From: Stieleria sedimenti
GTDB taxonomy: Bacteria; Planctomycetota; Planctomycetia; Pirellulales; Pirellulaceae
DNA: 52,827 bases
Direction of reading: 5' to 3'
Assembly (NCBI RefSeq): GCF_025060895.1
Contig: NZ_JANZKV010000250.1
Span: 1 to 52,827 of the forward strand
Shown here: in pieces, positions 35,913 through 43,915 of the stretch
Layout: every line of letters begins with the position of its first letter
Numbering within the stretch: position 1 is the first letter of the stretch
Made by a program: the position numbers and the translations under genes
The notes under the pieces: generated by a model
The model's database searches: none
What the model was told of the DNA's origin: nothing
The model's input: the letters and a program-made list of their open reading frames with translations, nothing else

Positions 35913-37607
35913 TCAAAGCTCGCACTCATTGATGCGTTGAAACAGAGCAGCGTCAAACATCGGCGGTCCCGATTCGGAGCCTACATCAGCGGGCGGGGCG
36001 GGCCGGGAATAGACCGCGACCACTTCCCCCTTAGCGTTCACGGCCGGACTCCCCAAAAAAATGTCGTCCGTTTGCTCGACCGTTGCGTTGACCAACAGTC
36101 GGTCTGCGGATCCTTCGGGATCCGACAGTCGGCGTCCCACCCTGCATTGCATGTTTGACACTTCGAAGGGGAATTCGGGGTCAAAGAACGGGTCCTGGAG
36201 ATCAAAGGCGTATCCGGCGACCGTGAGTTTTTGATTGGGCCGCAACGATGTCGACGAAGTTGCGAGCGAAAGCCATCGATCGGTCGGCCGATCAATCGAG
36301 AGCAAACCTACGTCGTAAGATGTCTTTCGATCCATTGCGTTGATCGCTTTCATGCGGGCGTCGATCAGGCGTGTTTTGACGGTTTCAAACGCTTCCGGTT
36401 TCGGACGTGTCGATTCAAGTTGATCGAATAGTTCGTCGTGGGATTGTCGGGCCGCTCGCGCCGTTTCATTCCATCGCGCGTACTGCGGATGCGTCTTCGT
36501 GGACTGGACCGACCTCCATTGATCCGTCAGCGGGGAATACAAGAACGATTTTGGGAATCCGTTGGCGTTCAACTCCTTCATCGCATCGATGACCGACGCG
36601 CTGGTGACGATGCGATTGGGGCCGATCGCAAATCCCGTCCCGACCCGAAACGGCGTCTTGCCTTCCAGATCCGAGCAGACGATGACGAACAGCGATCCCG
36701 CGATCGAATCGGCAGGCGGAGCAGTATCGACACGACTCTCGACGATCGCGAGATCCTCGGTTGTCGGGACCGTCACTTCTGGTGCGTGGTCCGTTTGATT
36801 CCCATCCCGTTGAATCTCCATCGGTGCATCACCCGCGCGATCAGTCGCGACTCCATCGGCAATTTGATTTCCGTCATCGATCGTCATCCACCACGCCACG
36901 CTGGTCATGACCGTGCAAAACAGCAGGGCCACCGAGATCGCGGCAAACACTTGCCACTGAACGTTGAACTTCTCCCTCCTTGGGATAACCGACGATGCCG
37001 GCGTCGTTGTCGGTTCGGGTAACGACGACACCGAATCTGGCTGGTTTGCCAGATCGATCAATTGATCGACTTGGTGCGACGTCGAACCGAAAAAGACTGT
37101 GTCGGTCGTCACAACTTGGGTGCGACTGATCTTATTCTCGACGGTTCCAACCGACGTCCCATTGGTGGACCCCAAGTCCTCGAGGACGATGTGATCCCCG
37201 TTGATGATCAGTCGTGCGTGATGACTTGAAATGTTGGAATGATTCAGCACGACCGTGTTATCCGCGACGCGCCCGATCGTAATCCGTCGCGGGCGCGAGT
37301 CGTTGCCGTCCCCGCGCTGAACCGAATCGGAGTGATGCGGCAATTCAGCTATTTTCGCACCACACAACGATTCAGGCCAAGGTAGTGCTTCGGTCTGGCC
37401 CAGCGTCACGCGGTCCGATAGTGAAACATCGATGCTGCCGGAGAGTGGTCGCCCGTTGACCATCGTCCCGTTGGTCGAGCCGAGGTCCGTCAGTGTGAGT
37501 TTTCCTCCGGCGGCGGTCAGGCGGCAATGTCGAGCCGACACGATCGGGCTTGCCACGACGATGTCGCAGGACGGGGCCGACCCGATGGTCCAAGTTTTTT
37601 GCGTCAT
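35913..37607 (-). CDS. Tandem FHA, membrane helix and degenerate trypsin-like domain
   Basis: A 564-residue protein. Two FHA domains recognise phosphothreonine: the first at about residues 5-75 ('SARHC', 'LGSTNGT'), the second at 108-180 ('IGRVADNTVVLNHSNISSHHARL', 'LGSTNGT'). A single membrane helix lies at about 217-240, followed by a polar linker and, from about 305, a chymotrypsin-fold domain ('FRVGTGFAIGPNRIVTSASVIDAM'). The usual catalytic His site is Ser338, the Asp is kept (Asp432 in 'YDVGLLSI'), and the nucleophile site before 'GSP' is Leu518. This predicts no protease activity. The ATG at 37607 is 8 bp from the previous gene's stop. Confidence 0.85.
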   Translation of the reverse strand: MTQKTWTIGSAPSCDIVVASPIVSARHCRLTAAGGKLTLTDLGSTNGTMVNGRPLSGSIDVSLSDRVTLGQTEALPWPESLCGAKIAELPHHSDSVQRGDGNDSRPRRITIGRVADNTVVLNHSNISSHHARLIINGDHIVLEDLGSTNGTSVGTVENKISRTQVVTTDTVFFGSTSHQVDQLIDLANQPDSVSSLPEPTTTPASSVIPRREKFNVQWQVFAAISVALLFCTVMTSVAWWMTIDDGNQIADGVATDRAGDAPMEIQRDGNQTDHAPEVTVPTTEDLAIVESRVDTAPPADSIAGSLFVIVCSDLEGKTPFRVGTGFAIGPNRIVTSASVIDAMKELNANGFPKSFLYSPLTDQWRSVQSTKTHPQYARWNETARAARQSHDELFDQLESTRPKPEAFETVKTRLIDARMKAINAMDRKTSYDVGLLSIDRPTDRWLSLATSSTSLRPNQKLTVAGYAFDLQDPFFDPEFPFEVSNMQCRVGRRLSDPEGSADRLLVNATVEQTDDIFLGSPAVNAKGEVVAVYSRPAPPADVGSESGPPMFDAALFQRINECEL

Positions 37608-37615
37608 GGTTTTTG

Positions 37616-38497
37616 TCAACTTTCTGGTCGTTGTTGATCCACCCCAGGATGAAAGCGGAATCGTTGCTGTCCGAGTTGGAACTCCGTCAACTTGTCCATC
37701 GCAAATTTCTTGACGCGGATCCAAACACCGTTGACCGACTTTCGATCTTCGATCATCCAACGTCCGGTTTCGTCTTGATAAATCCGTGCGTGTTGGGGAC
37801 TGATGAACGGATCGTCTCCGATGGTCACCTCACAACGCTCATCGGAGCCGATCCAGGTTTCTTTCTCGCCGACAACAAACGCTCGCGGATTCTCGTTCGA
37901 CACGCCGACTTCGATCAGACGCGGGACGAACTGCTCCAGCAGCGTACGTGTTGGCGCCCGGTAGGCTTGCGTCTGCAAGGCTTCGGTTTCGGTCGCTTCG
38001 GCCCCCGGTTCGGGCAACTGAAACACATAACGTCTGCCACCGAGGATCAATTCGGAATCGCGTGATAGCGACGCTCGAAACGCACGCACGAAAGTCCCGT
38101 TGGTACTTTTTCGGTCGATCAAGAACCAACGAAACCGACCTTTCTGTCTTTGGCAGCGAAGCTCTGCGTGCCGGCCGGACATGTCGCCGTCAAAGGGAAT
38201 GACCGTGTCACCCTTGTCACGCCCGATCGTCCATCGCAAGTCGCGAATCCGAATCATTTCACCTTGCTCACGACAACCATCGTCCAGAATGTGCAGCATC
38301 GCAAGCGGTTGGCGATGGGTCGGCCGAAACACAATCGCCTTCGTCGCGATCGCGTCCTTTCCAGTCGCGGTCTTGGCGGATCTGCTCGGAGTCGACTTTC
38401 CCGTCGATGCGGCTTTCTGCAAGTACTGCTGAAGCGGCTCGGCGACCGTCTGGATGATCGGTTCTTCGTCGGAGTCACGGACGGATGCGATGTTCAT
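37616..38497 (-). CDS. Double FHA domain protein
   Basis: A 293-residue cytoplasmic protein with two forkhead-associated domains joined by a Glu/Thr-rich linker. FHA1 (about 68-155) has 'WTIGRDKGDTVIPFDGDMSGRHAELR' and 'RKSTNGTFV'; FHA2 (about 205-280) has 'WIGSDERCEVTIGDDPFISPQHARIY' and 'RKSVNGVWI'. These are the loops that bind phosphothreonine peptides, so it could dock on the phosphorylated kinase encoded just upstream. Its ATG overlaps the kinase stop (ATGA). The N-terminal 50 residues are Ser/Thr/Lys-rich and may themselves be phosphorylated (inference). Confidence 0.92.
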   Translation of the reverse strand: MNIASVRDSDEEPIIQTVAEPLQQYLQKAASTGKSTPSRSAKTATGKDAIATKAIVFRPTHRQPLAMLHILDDGCREQGEMIRIRDLRWTIGRDKGDTVIPFDGDMSGRHAELRCQRQKGRFRWFLIDRKSTNGTFVRAFRASLSRDSELILGGRRYVFQLPEPGAEATETEALQTQAYRAPTRTLLEQFVPRLIEVGVSNENPRAFVVGEKETWIGSDERCEVTIGDDPFISPQHARIYQDETGRWMIEDRKSVNGVWIRVKKFAMDKLTEFQLGQQRFRFHPGVDQQRPES

Positions 38498-40353
38498 AGG
38501 GATTGTTGATTAGCTGCCGAGTTATTGCTTGAGTTCACGGACGCGGATATTGCGAATACGGACCAAACTGCCGTGCCATTGTCTCGCTGCTCGGCGGTCC
38601 CTGTCGGCGCGGCGGCATCCGGTGCGGTCGTGACACGTTTGAGCGTGCCATCGGGATCGGTCTCGATGATCGCGGTGGTTCCGTCTTCGACCTTCAGTCT
38701 GCTGCCATCGGCGAAGTAGATGATCACGGCGGCAAGAACGAGGACGCCGCCGAGTCCAGTGGCGATCCACTTAAGAGGCCCACCACCGCGACCACGGCGG
38801 GATGAAACATGTGGCTGGGGTTGGACGACCAACTCGGGTGTTCGCGTCGGTAAGGATTCCACGAAGGTGTTCGTCGGGTCCTGGGCAGCTTGTGTGGCAA
38901 AAAACGCGTTCAACGCTCCCGTTTCCGTGGTCTGACTTGCAACCTCCACGCCCGACGACGATTCTGGCCGGTTGGCGTTCGTGGCCCGCGGCGCTTTCGG
39001 TTTGGTCTTGCCTTTGAGATAGTCCTTTACGTCCGACGCGACGGCTTCCATCGATGCATAACGGACGCTCAGTCGCTTCGCCATCATCTTGGCGCAAATC
39101 GATTCGAGTTGCGGATCGATCTCGGAACGGATCGAAGAAGGCGGGATCGGGTCTTCATGCACCACGCCGTAGATGACCTTGGCGATCGGGCCGCGAAACG
39201 GAAGCTGCCCGGTCAGTAATTCATACAGGATCACCCCGAGTGCATAGATGTCGGCCGCCGCGCCCACCTCGTCAAGCTCCCCTTGGATCTGCTCGGGCGA
39301 CATGTACGCCGGCGTGCCGACCGCCATGCCACTTTGCGTCACGCGGCTTTCCACATCGGTCTGTCTTGCCAAGCCGAAATCCATCACGACCGGTTCCTTT
39401 TTCGTGTCGATCATGATGTTGGCAGGTTTCAGGTCGCGGTGGATCACGTTGTGCCGGTGCGCCTCGGACAACGCGATCGCCAGACGGTGAATCAGAATTG
39501 CCGAGGTCCGTTGCGGCGGCAGCCTGTCGGGTTGGATCAGCTCCCGCATCGACCGGCCCCTGACAAACGCCATCGAAATGAAATGACGCCCATCGATTTC
39601 ACCGACATCATAGACCGGGCACAGATTCCGATGATGCAGTTTTGCCGCCGCGCGAGCCTCACGATAAAAACGCGTGACCAACGACGTGTCGTCGACGCCG
39701 GCGAAACCAGGCGTCTTCAATGCGACTTGCCGATCCAGTTGGCTGTCATGTGCCAGATAAACTTTGCCCATCGCGCCGGCACCCAGTTCGCGGACGATGC
39801 GATAACGCCCGAATTCCGAAGGAAGGTCGCCGACGTTTTGCCGATTTTTCGGCACCACCGCTGTGTCTCGGACCTGCTCGATTCGGCTCGTGTCGATCGA
39901 CGCCTGGCCGGGCGGTGCCTCGCCTTGGTCGTCGGACGAGCTCGCTCTCCGGGACTCCGTCAGCTCATCCGCCAGACGCTTGAGCCTGGCAAATTGGCGC
40001 GGAAATCGCGACTCATAACTTGCCAAATCCACGTTCAAGCCGGCTGACCTTCGCGCCTCATACTCCGCCAGAATCAATTCGGCCGAAAGGCTCTCGGGCG
40101 TTCCAAGGGCTGGAACGTGACGCAGATAGTCCTCCAGCAACGGCGTTCGTCCTGCCGTCCAGCTCCGATGCAGATCGATCTTGATTAATTCGACCAGCGC
40201 GATCTCTCGGTAGGGGCCGGTCGATTCGGCCATCAACCGATCACGGCACGGGCCGAGGGCTCCCGGCGACCACTGCAGATCGAACGCCATCAGCAGCGAC
40301 TCAAGCATATTTCGCTCGCTGACTTCTAGCATTGCTAATCGTTGGTCGGACAT
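38494..40353 (-). CDS. Ser/Thr protein kinase, membrane anchored (planctomycete PknB-like)
   Basis: A 619-residue kinase. An N-terminal region of about 130 residues (the planctomycete-type helix 'YREIALVELIKIDLHRSW...PLLEDYL') precedes a full kinase domain from residue 183: 'ELGAGAMGKVYLAHD', Lys213 in 'QVALK', catalytic loop 'HRDLKPANI' (305-313), 'DFGLAR' (325-330) and an APE-type loop 'GTPAYMSPEQ'. One membrane helix ('WIATGLGGVLVLAAVIIYFA') is followed by only about 70 outer residues. The last 40 or so residues look like frame-shifted sequence (see finding). The ATG at 40353 is preferred to longer frames that overlap the sigma factor gene. The stop overlaps the FHA start. Confidence 0.92.
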   Translation of the reverse strand: MSDQRLAMLEVSERNMLESLLMAFDLQWSPGALGPCRDRLMAESTGPYREIALVELIKIDLHRSWTAGRTPLLEDYLRHVPALGTPESLSAELILAEYEARRSAGLNVDLASYESRFPRQFARLKRLADELTESRRASSSDDQGEAPPGQASIDTSRIEQVRDTAVVPKNRQNVGDLPSEFGRYRIVRELGAGAMGKVYLAHDSQLDRQVALKTPGFAGVDDTSLVTRFYREARAAAKLHHRNLCPVYDVGEIDGRHFISMAFVRGRSMRELIQPDRLPPQRTSAILIHRLAIALSEAHRHNVIHRDLKPANIMIDTKKEPVVMDFGLARQTDVESRVTQSGMAVGTPAYMSPEQIQGELDEVGAAADIYALGVILYELLTGQLPFRGPIAKVIYGVVHEDPIPPSSIRSEIDPQLESICAKMMAKRLSVRYASMEAVASDVKDYLKGKTKPKAPRATNANRPESSSGVEVASQTTETGALNAFFATQAAQDPTNTFVESLPTRTPELVVQPQPHVSSRRGRGGGPLKWIATGLGGVLVLAAVIIYFADGSRLKVEDGTTAIIETDPDGTLKRVTTAPDAAAPTGTAEQRDNGTAVWSVFAISASVNSSNNSAANQQSL

Positions 40354-40456
40354 CTCGAGTGCTCGGCAAGGGGAGATTTCGGTGCATTCGCGCGGCGAGC
40401 GATGTTCAAAAGAAAGGCTCGCCCAACAGTCTGCATCGCGATTGGTCCGGAAACTG

Positions 40457-41125
40457 TCACATCGAATCGGAATCTTTTTCAGAATTCGTCGCGGTTTCAT
40501 CTGAAAACAACGCAAATCGATGCTCCAGACGCTCCAGAACGAGATTCAGGATTCGGTGAATCGTCTGTCGTGAGACACTCAATTGCCCGGCGATTTCGGT
40601 TTTCGTCCGCCCCTCCAGACGCAGCGCGATGATCTCGCCCGTTTTCGGCGGAAGCCCCTCAATTACCAGATCGATCTCTTCCCAAAGTGCCAGGGCGTCT
40701 TCCGCCGAAGGCTCGCGTGCGAGTATCGTCAGGTCCTCAGAAATGGCGTGCTCGGCCTGGGCGTCGCGACAATCGGCCGTGTGTTTGCGGGCGTGCGAAC
40801 GCGTCTTGCAAAGCGTCAACGTCGCCAACAATTGCCACAACTGTTGCGAGTGCTCGATTTGAAAACCGCCCGCTCCGTGCCGGCGAAAGAAGGTGCGGAA
40901 GACCGACTGGACGATATCTTCGCCGTCGAATCGCTTGAGCAATGCCGGATGAATGTTTTTGCCCGCCAGACAGACCAGTCGCCGCGAATAATCATCAAAG
41001 AGCTTCCGGACCGCGTCCGTCTCGCCCCGTTGCAAGCGACTCTGAAATGCGGCGAAATCAACTGACCGTTGTGACGGAGGCTCGGATGATCCCTGCCGGT
41101 GTCTTGATGCTCCGTTGTCGGACAT
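40457..41125 (-). CDS. ECF-type RNA polymerase sigma factor
   Basis: A 222-residue ECF sigma factor. Region 2 is seen as 'FQSRLQRGETDAVRKLFDDYSRRLVCLAGKNI' and 'FDGEDIVQSVFRTFFRR', and region 4 as 'IEGLPPKTGEIIALRLEGRTKTEIAGQLSVSRQTIHRILNLVLERL', a helix-turn-helix that reads the -35 element. No anti-sigma gene is adjacent; the next gene is a Ser/Thr kinase, the usual arrangement of several planctomycete ECF groups, where phosphorylation replaces an anti-sigma as the control (known for the group; inferred here). It is probably the first gene of a five-gene operon ending at 34680. Confidence 0.92.
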   Translation of the reverse strand: MSDNGASRHRQGSSEPPSQRSVDFAAFQSRLQRGETDAVRKLFDDYSRRLVCLAGKNIHPALLKRFDGEDIVQSVFRTFFRRHGAGGFQIEHSQQLWQLLATLTLCKTRSHARKHTADCRDAQAEHAISEDLTILAREPSAEDALALWEEIDLVIEGLPPKTGEIIALRLEGRTKTEIAGQLSVSRQTIHRILNLVLERLEHRFALFSDETATNSEKDSDSM

Positions 41126-41482
41126 GTCGATCTCTGCGAGTCATGACGGGGCCGCACTGTTGATCGGGGCGTGATTGGTCACGGCAATCCGCATGTGGCG
41201 ATGGTTACAGTCTAACCACCTCACGCACCGCAGATCACGTATCGGTTCACGTCATGGAAGACTTTTCTGCCGCGATCGCAGCATCTGGCGATGGTGACGG
41301 CAGAGAATCAAATCCGCCAAACGGCTGATCAAATCAACCGGCCGTCAGCAATTCCGGACACTGGAGGTCTAGCGTCTCGGTGATCGCCAACGCACTGCGG
41401 CTAAAAACCATCAAGCTGACCAGAAGCGGTACTGAGTGAGCGTTTGCTATGCCCCCGGCAGGGTCGCCGCGGCGTCTCGAGA
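41126..41482. other. Intergenic region with a half copy of family C repeat
   Basis: 357 bp between the sigma factor start and the sulfatase stop. It must hold the promoter of the signalling operon, but I could not identify -10/-35 boxes with confidence. A half element of family C lies at about 41316-41362 (GCCAAACGGCTGATCAAATC), without its partner arm. No gene seen. Confidence 0.55.
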
Positions 41483-42970
41483 TCACTTCTTGAGGCGGTT
41501 CGGTTGGGTCCGATACGTGGCGCCGTTGTCGGCAGGCATCGACTCATGCCACTTGACCAACCGCTTGGTCAACGCTGCCACCACCTCCGCGTGCTCTGAC
41601 GCGACGTTGTTCTTCTCCGACGGATCGGTGTCCAGGTTGTACAGTTGTGGATCCGAACCGTCGTACTCACAGAGCAGCTTCCACTTGCCCGACCGAACCG
41701 CAAGATCCGGCAAGTCCTCTTCGCCGTAAAACGTGTCGCGATCGGGCGGCCGCCGAAAGAAGATCGGCGCAGTCCGTGAACCGCCTTCGCCGAGCAACGT
41801 GCCGACGAGTGCCTGGCCGTCGAAATGGACGCCCTCCGGTCGCGGCGTGCCGGTCAATTCCAACAGCGTCGGCACCAGATCGATCGCGGCGAACACCGAA
41901 GTGCTGTCCACGTCATTTTGCTTTTTGAGAATTTTTGGCCCCCAAGCGATCAACGGCGACCGCACTCCGCCTTCGTACAGATGGGTCTTGTAACCTCGAA
42001 ACGGCCCCGCTTCCCCGGCCCCCGGTTGCGGCCCGTTGTCCGAACAAACCAGGATCAGCGTGTTGTCTCGCAATGACTCGTCCTCTCGAATGCGATCGAA
42101 CAACACACCGAATTGCTTGTCCATGGACTCAAGCACCGACAGATACAGCCGCCGCATGGAACCGTCCCCCCAGGTCTCGACCGGTGGCCAATACGGCGAG
42201 TGAACATCGTCGGGCCACAAATTGATGTAGAACGGTTTTTCTGCCGACGCGGCCTGATCGATAAACGAGACCGCCGCATCGACGAAGCCCGACGTGATCT
42301 CCGACCGAAGCATCCATCGATACCCTTCGCCCAGGCTTTCGGCACGATCCCAGATTCGCCCCGGCTGCTTGTCGCCCGGCTTGAGCGTCAACGGAAGCAG
42401 CTTTGGTCCCATGCCTTCGAAATTGGTCAGCGACGCATCAAAACCATAGTCGGTAATCGGCGGCGCATCGTTGACGTCGCGCTGCCCGCCCATGTGCCAT
42501 TTGCCAAAGTGGCCGGTCGCGTATCCCGCCTGATTTAACGATCGAGCCAGCATCGGAGCTTGGGGATCCAGCCACTGAGCCATGCCGCGCTCTTCGTTGT
42601 TCTTGCGGTTGTTGAGGAACGACGTGATCCGCCAACGCTGCGGATACTGCCCGGTCGAAATCGCCACTCGCGAGGGAGAACAGATCGGCGAGTTCACATA
42701 AAACTGCTCAAACCGAATCCCCTCGGCCGCGAGCCGGTCGATGTTCGGAGTCGCCGCGTCATCGTTGCCAAAGCTCGAAAAATCGCCCCAACCCATGTCG
42801 TCGATGAAGACCAGGACGATGTTCGGGGGTGCATCCGCGGCGTCGCATGATCTGCCCATTCCGATCGAGCAGGCAAGGACAACCAGCAGCACAACGAACC
42901 TTGCAAACCAATCGAACCGCGGACGTGCACCGTTTGCACGCGACTGACGAAGGGGAATCTCTATTCGCAT
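41483..42970 (-). CDS. Sulfatase (type I)
   Basis: A 495-residue exported sulfatase. A long N-terminal leader with a hydrophobic core (FARFVVLLVVLACSIGM) is followed by 'PPNIVLVFIDDMGWGDFSSFGND' (metal-binding Asp pair) and 'VNSPICSPSRVAISTGQYP' with Cys97 in the formylglycine motif. Further blocks are 'GYATGHFGKWHMGGQRDV', 'LVCSDNGPQPGAGEAGPFRGYKTHLYEGGVRSPLIAWGP' and 'LLCEYDGSDPQLYNLDTDPSEKNNV'. It is the arylsulfatase-like type that is highly multiplied in Pirellulaceae. It is unlinked to the catabolic operons at 4-20 kb, so its substrate cannot be inferred. Confidence 0.93.
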   Translation of the reverse strand: MRIEIPLRQSRANGARPRFDWFARFVVLLVVLACSIGMGRSCDAADAPPNIVLVFIDDMGWGDFSSFGNDDAATPNIDRLAAEGIRFEQFYVNSPICSPSRVAISTGQYPQRWRITSFLNNRKNNEERGMAQWLDPQAPMLARSLNQAGYATGHFGKWHMGGQRDVNDAPPITDYGFDASLTNFEGMGPKLLPLTLKPGDKQPGRIWDRAESLGEGYRWMLRSEITSGFVDAAVSFIDQAASAEKPFYINLWPDDVHSPYWPPVETWGDGSMRRLYLSVLESMDKQFGVLFDRIREDESLRDNTLILVCSDNGPQPGAGEAGPFRGYKTHLYEGGVRSPLIAWGPKILKKQNDVDSTSVFAAIDLVPTLLELTGTPRPEGVHFDGQALVGTLLGEGGSRTAPIFFRRPPDRDTFYGEEDLPDLAVRSGKWKLLCEYDGSDPQLYNLDTDPSEKNNVASEHAEVVAALTKRLVKWHESMPADNGATYRTQPNRLKK

Positions 42971-43042
42971 CCTGGTTGATCCTATTGTTGGGGAATCCGC
43001 TTGCGGGCTTCAATCCAATACCACTAAGTTAAGACAAACGGA

Positions 43043-43135
43043 GGTGCCGCTCGCGCTTGCGCGAACCGGCTGATATCAATCGATTATCAGCCGTTTGGCG
43101 CGAGCCTACGGGCCCCGACCTGGGCAAAACCACGC
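43043..43135. repeat. Intergenic palindromic repeat, family C copy
   Basis: Two arms of a family C hairpin (CGCGCGAACCGGCTGAT-like left arm, ATCAGCCGTTTGGCGCGAGC right arm) with a short loop (ATCAATCGATT), followed by CTACGGGCC. It lies in the 547-bp gap between the sulfatase start and the small gene at 43518; the rest of that gap holds the element at 43325-43478 and no gene. Confidence 0.75.
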
Positions 43136-43324
43136 TTAGCTTAGCGGTGTTGGGCTTCAACGGACGGCACGCTTGCCGAAGTCTTGCATTCTACCTCGGT
43201 TTGTCGGTCGTCTGAATGAGATCACCCGTCGTGGCACTGAGAGATGTTGTCATCGGTGCGGGTTTAAATTGACAGCCCGTAAGCGCCGCATGCCCTGAAA
43301 ATCCTCGGCTGCGGTCGTGGGTTC

Positions 43325-43478
43325 GATGGCAGAAAAATCGGGGGCAGAAAAATGGAGGCAACAAAATCTCACCGATCCAATCCCGACGTTACAGGTCACT
43401 GTTCCGCTATTTTTCTGTCATCCATTTTCTTGTCTTCGATCGCCCCTAATTTGTTTTGCCCACCATTTTTCTGCCATC
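43325..43478. repeat. Short element with terminal inverted repeats (family E)
   Basis: About 154 bp bounded by GATGGCAGAAAAAT on the left and its exact complement ATTTTTCTGCCATC on the right. Inside are further copies of the (A/T)TTTTTCTG motif in both orientations. No coding capacity. It has a MITE-like layout, but no target-site duplication is obvious. Confidence 0.7.
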
Positions 43479-43517
43479 TCAGCCATGTCCCCCGGATCCT
43501 GTCCCCCGGATCGATTT

Positions 43518-43697
43518 TCAGTGGCTCTTGACCAGGACGATCAAGGTTTGGATCACTGCAAATCCGATGACGAGCCCGATGATCCACATCACGGGTTTCA
43601 TAAAGCTAGGGATCCCCGGTTTCCGCTGCCGTTTCTGTTTGTCCTGCCGTTTTCGTTTCTTCTTGCCGGGTTGGGTTTTTGAGGCGGAAGAATTCAT
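43518..43697 (-). CDS. Small basic single-pass membrane protein (59 aa)
   Basis: Minus-strand ATG at 43697, TGA at 43518-43520. The N-terminal half is strongly basic (GKKKRKRQDKQKRQRKPG), then one membrane helix (WIIGLVIGFAVIQTLIVLV), ending VKSH. The positive-inside rule predicts a cytoplasmic N-terminus. It begins 6 bp after the stop of the 45-residue membrane protein, so the two are probably co-transcribed. Function unknown. It is short, but the composition and spacing support a real gene. Confidence 0.6.
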   Translation of the reverse strand: MNSSASKTQPGKKKRKRQDKQKRQRKPGIPSFMKPVMWIIGLVIGFAVIQTLIVLVKSH

Positions 43698-43703
43698 GAC
43701 GCA

Positions 43704-43841
43704 TCACCCTGCGATTAATGCCACGAAGTAGGCGGAAAAGATTGCGATCGTGAGCGCCATGCCCGCCCATGCGATCAGAGACTGATCGGACGAAGGCGGC
43801 TCTCGGTGATCGGTTTCGGTCGGTGGTGTGTAGGGGTTCAT
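43704..43841 (-). CDS. Small membrane protein (45 aa, MNPYTPPT type)
   Basis: Starts MNPYTPPTETDHREPPSSD, a proline-rich beginning shared by many short planctomycete membrane proteins, followed by one hydrophobic helix (LIAWAGMALTIAIFSAYFVALIAG) to the C-terminus. The ATG at 43841 gives the recognisable start; the longer frame has no such features. Function unknown. Confidence 0.65.
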   Translation of the reverse strand: MNPYTPPTETDHREPPSSDQSLIAWAGMALTIAIFSAYFVALIAG

Positions 43842-43915
43842 TGCACCTGCCAGTTTAGCACAACGCCGACCCAACATCTCCAGTCCCGACCCGAATGCTT
43901 CGCGCGAAATGCGGG

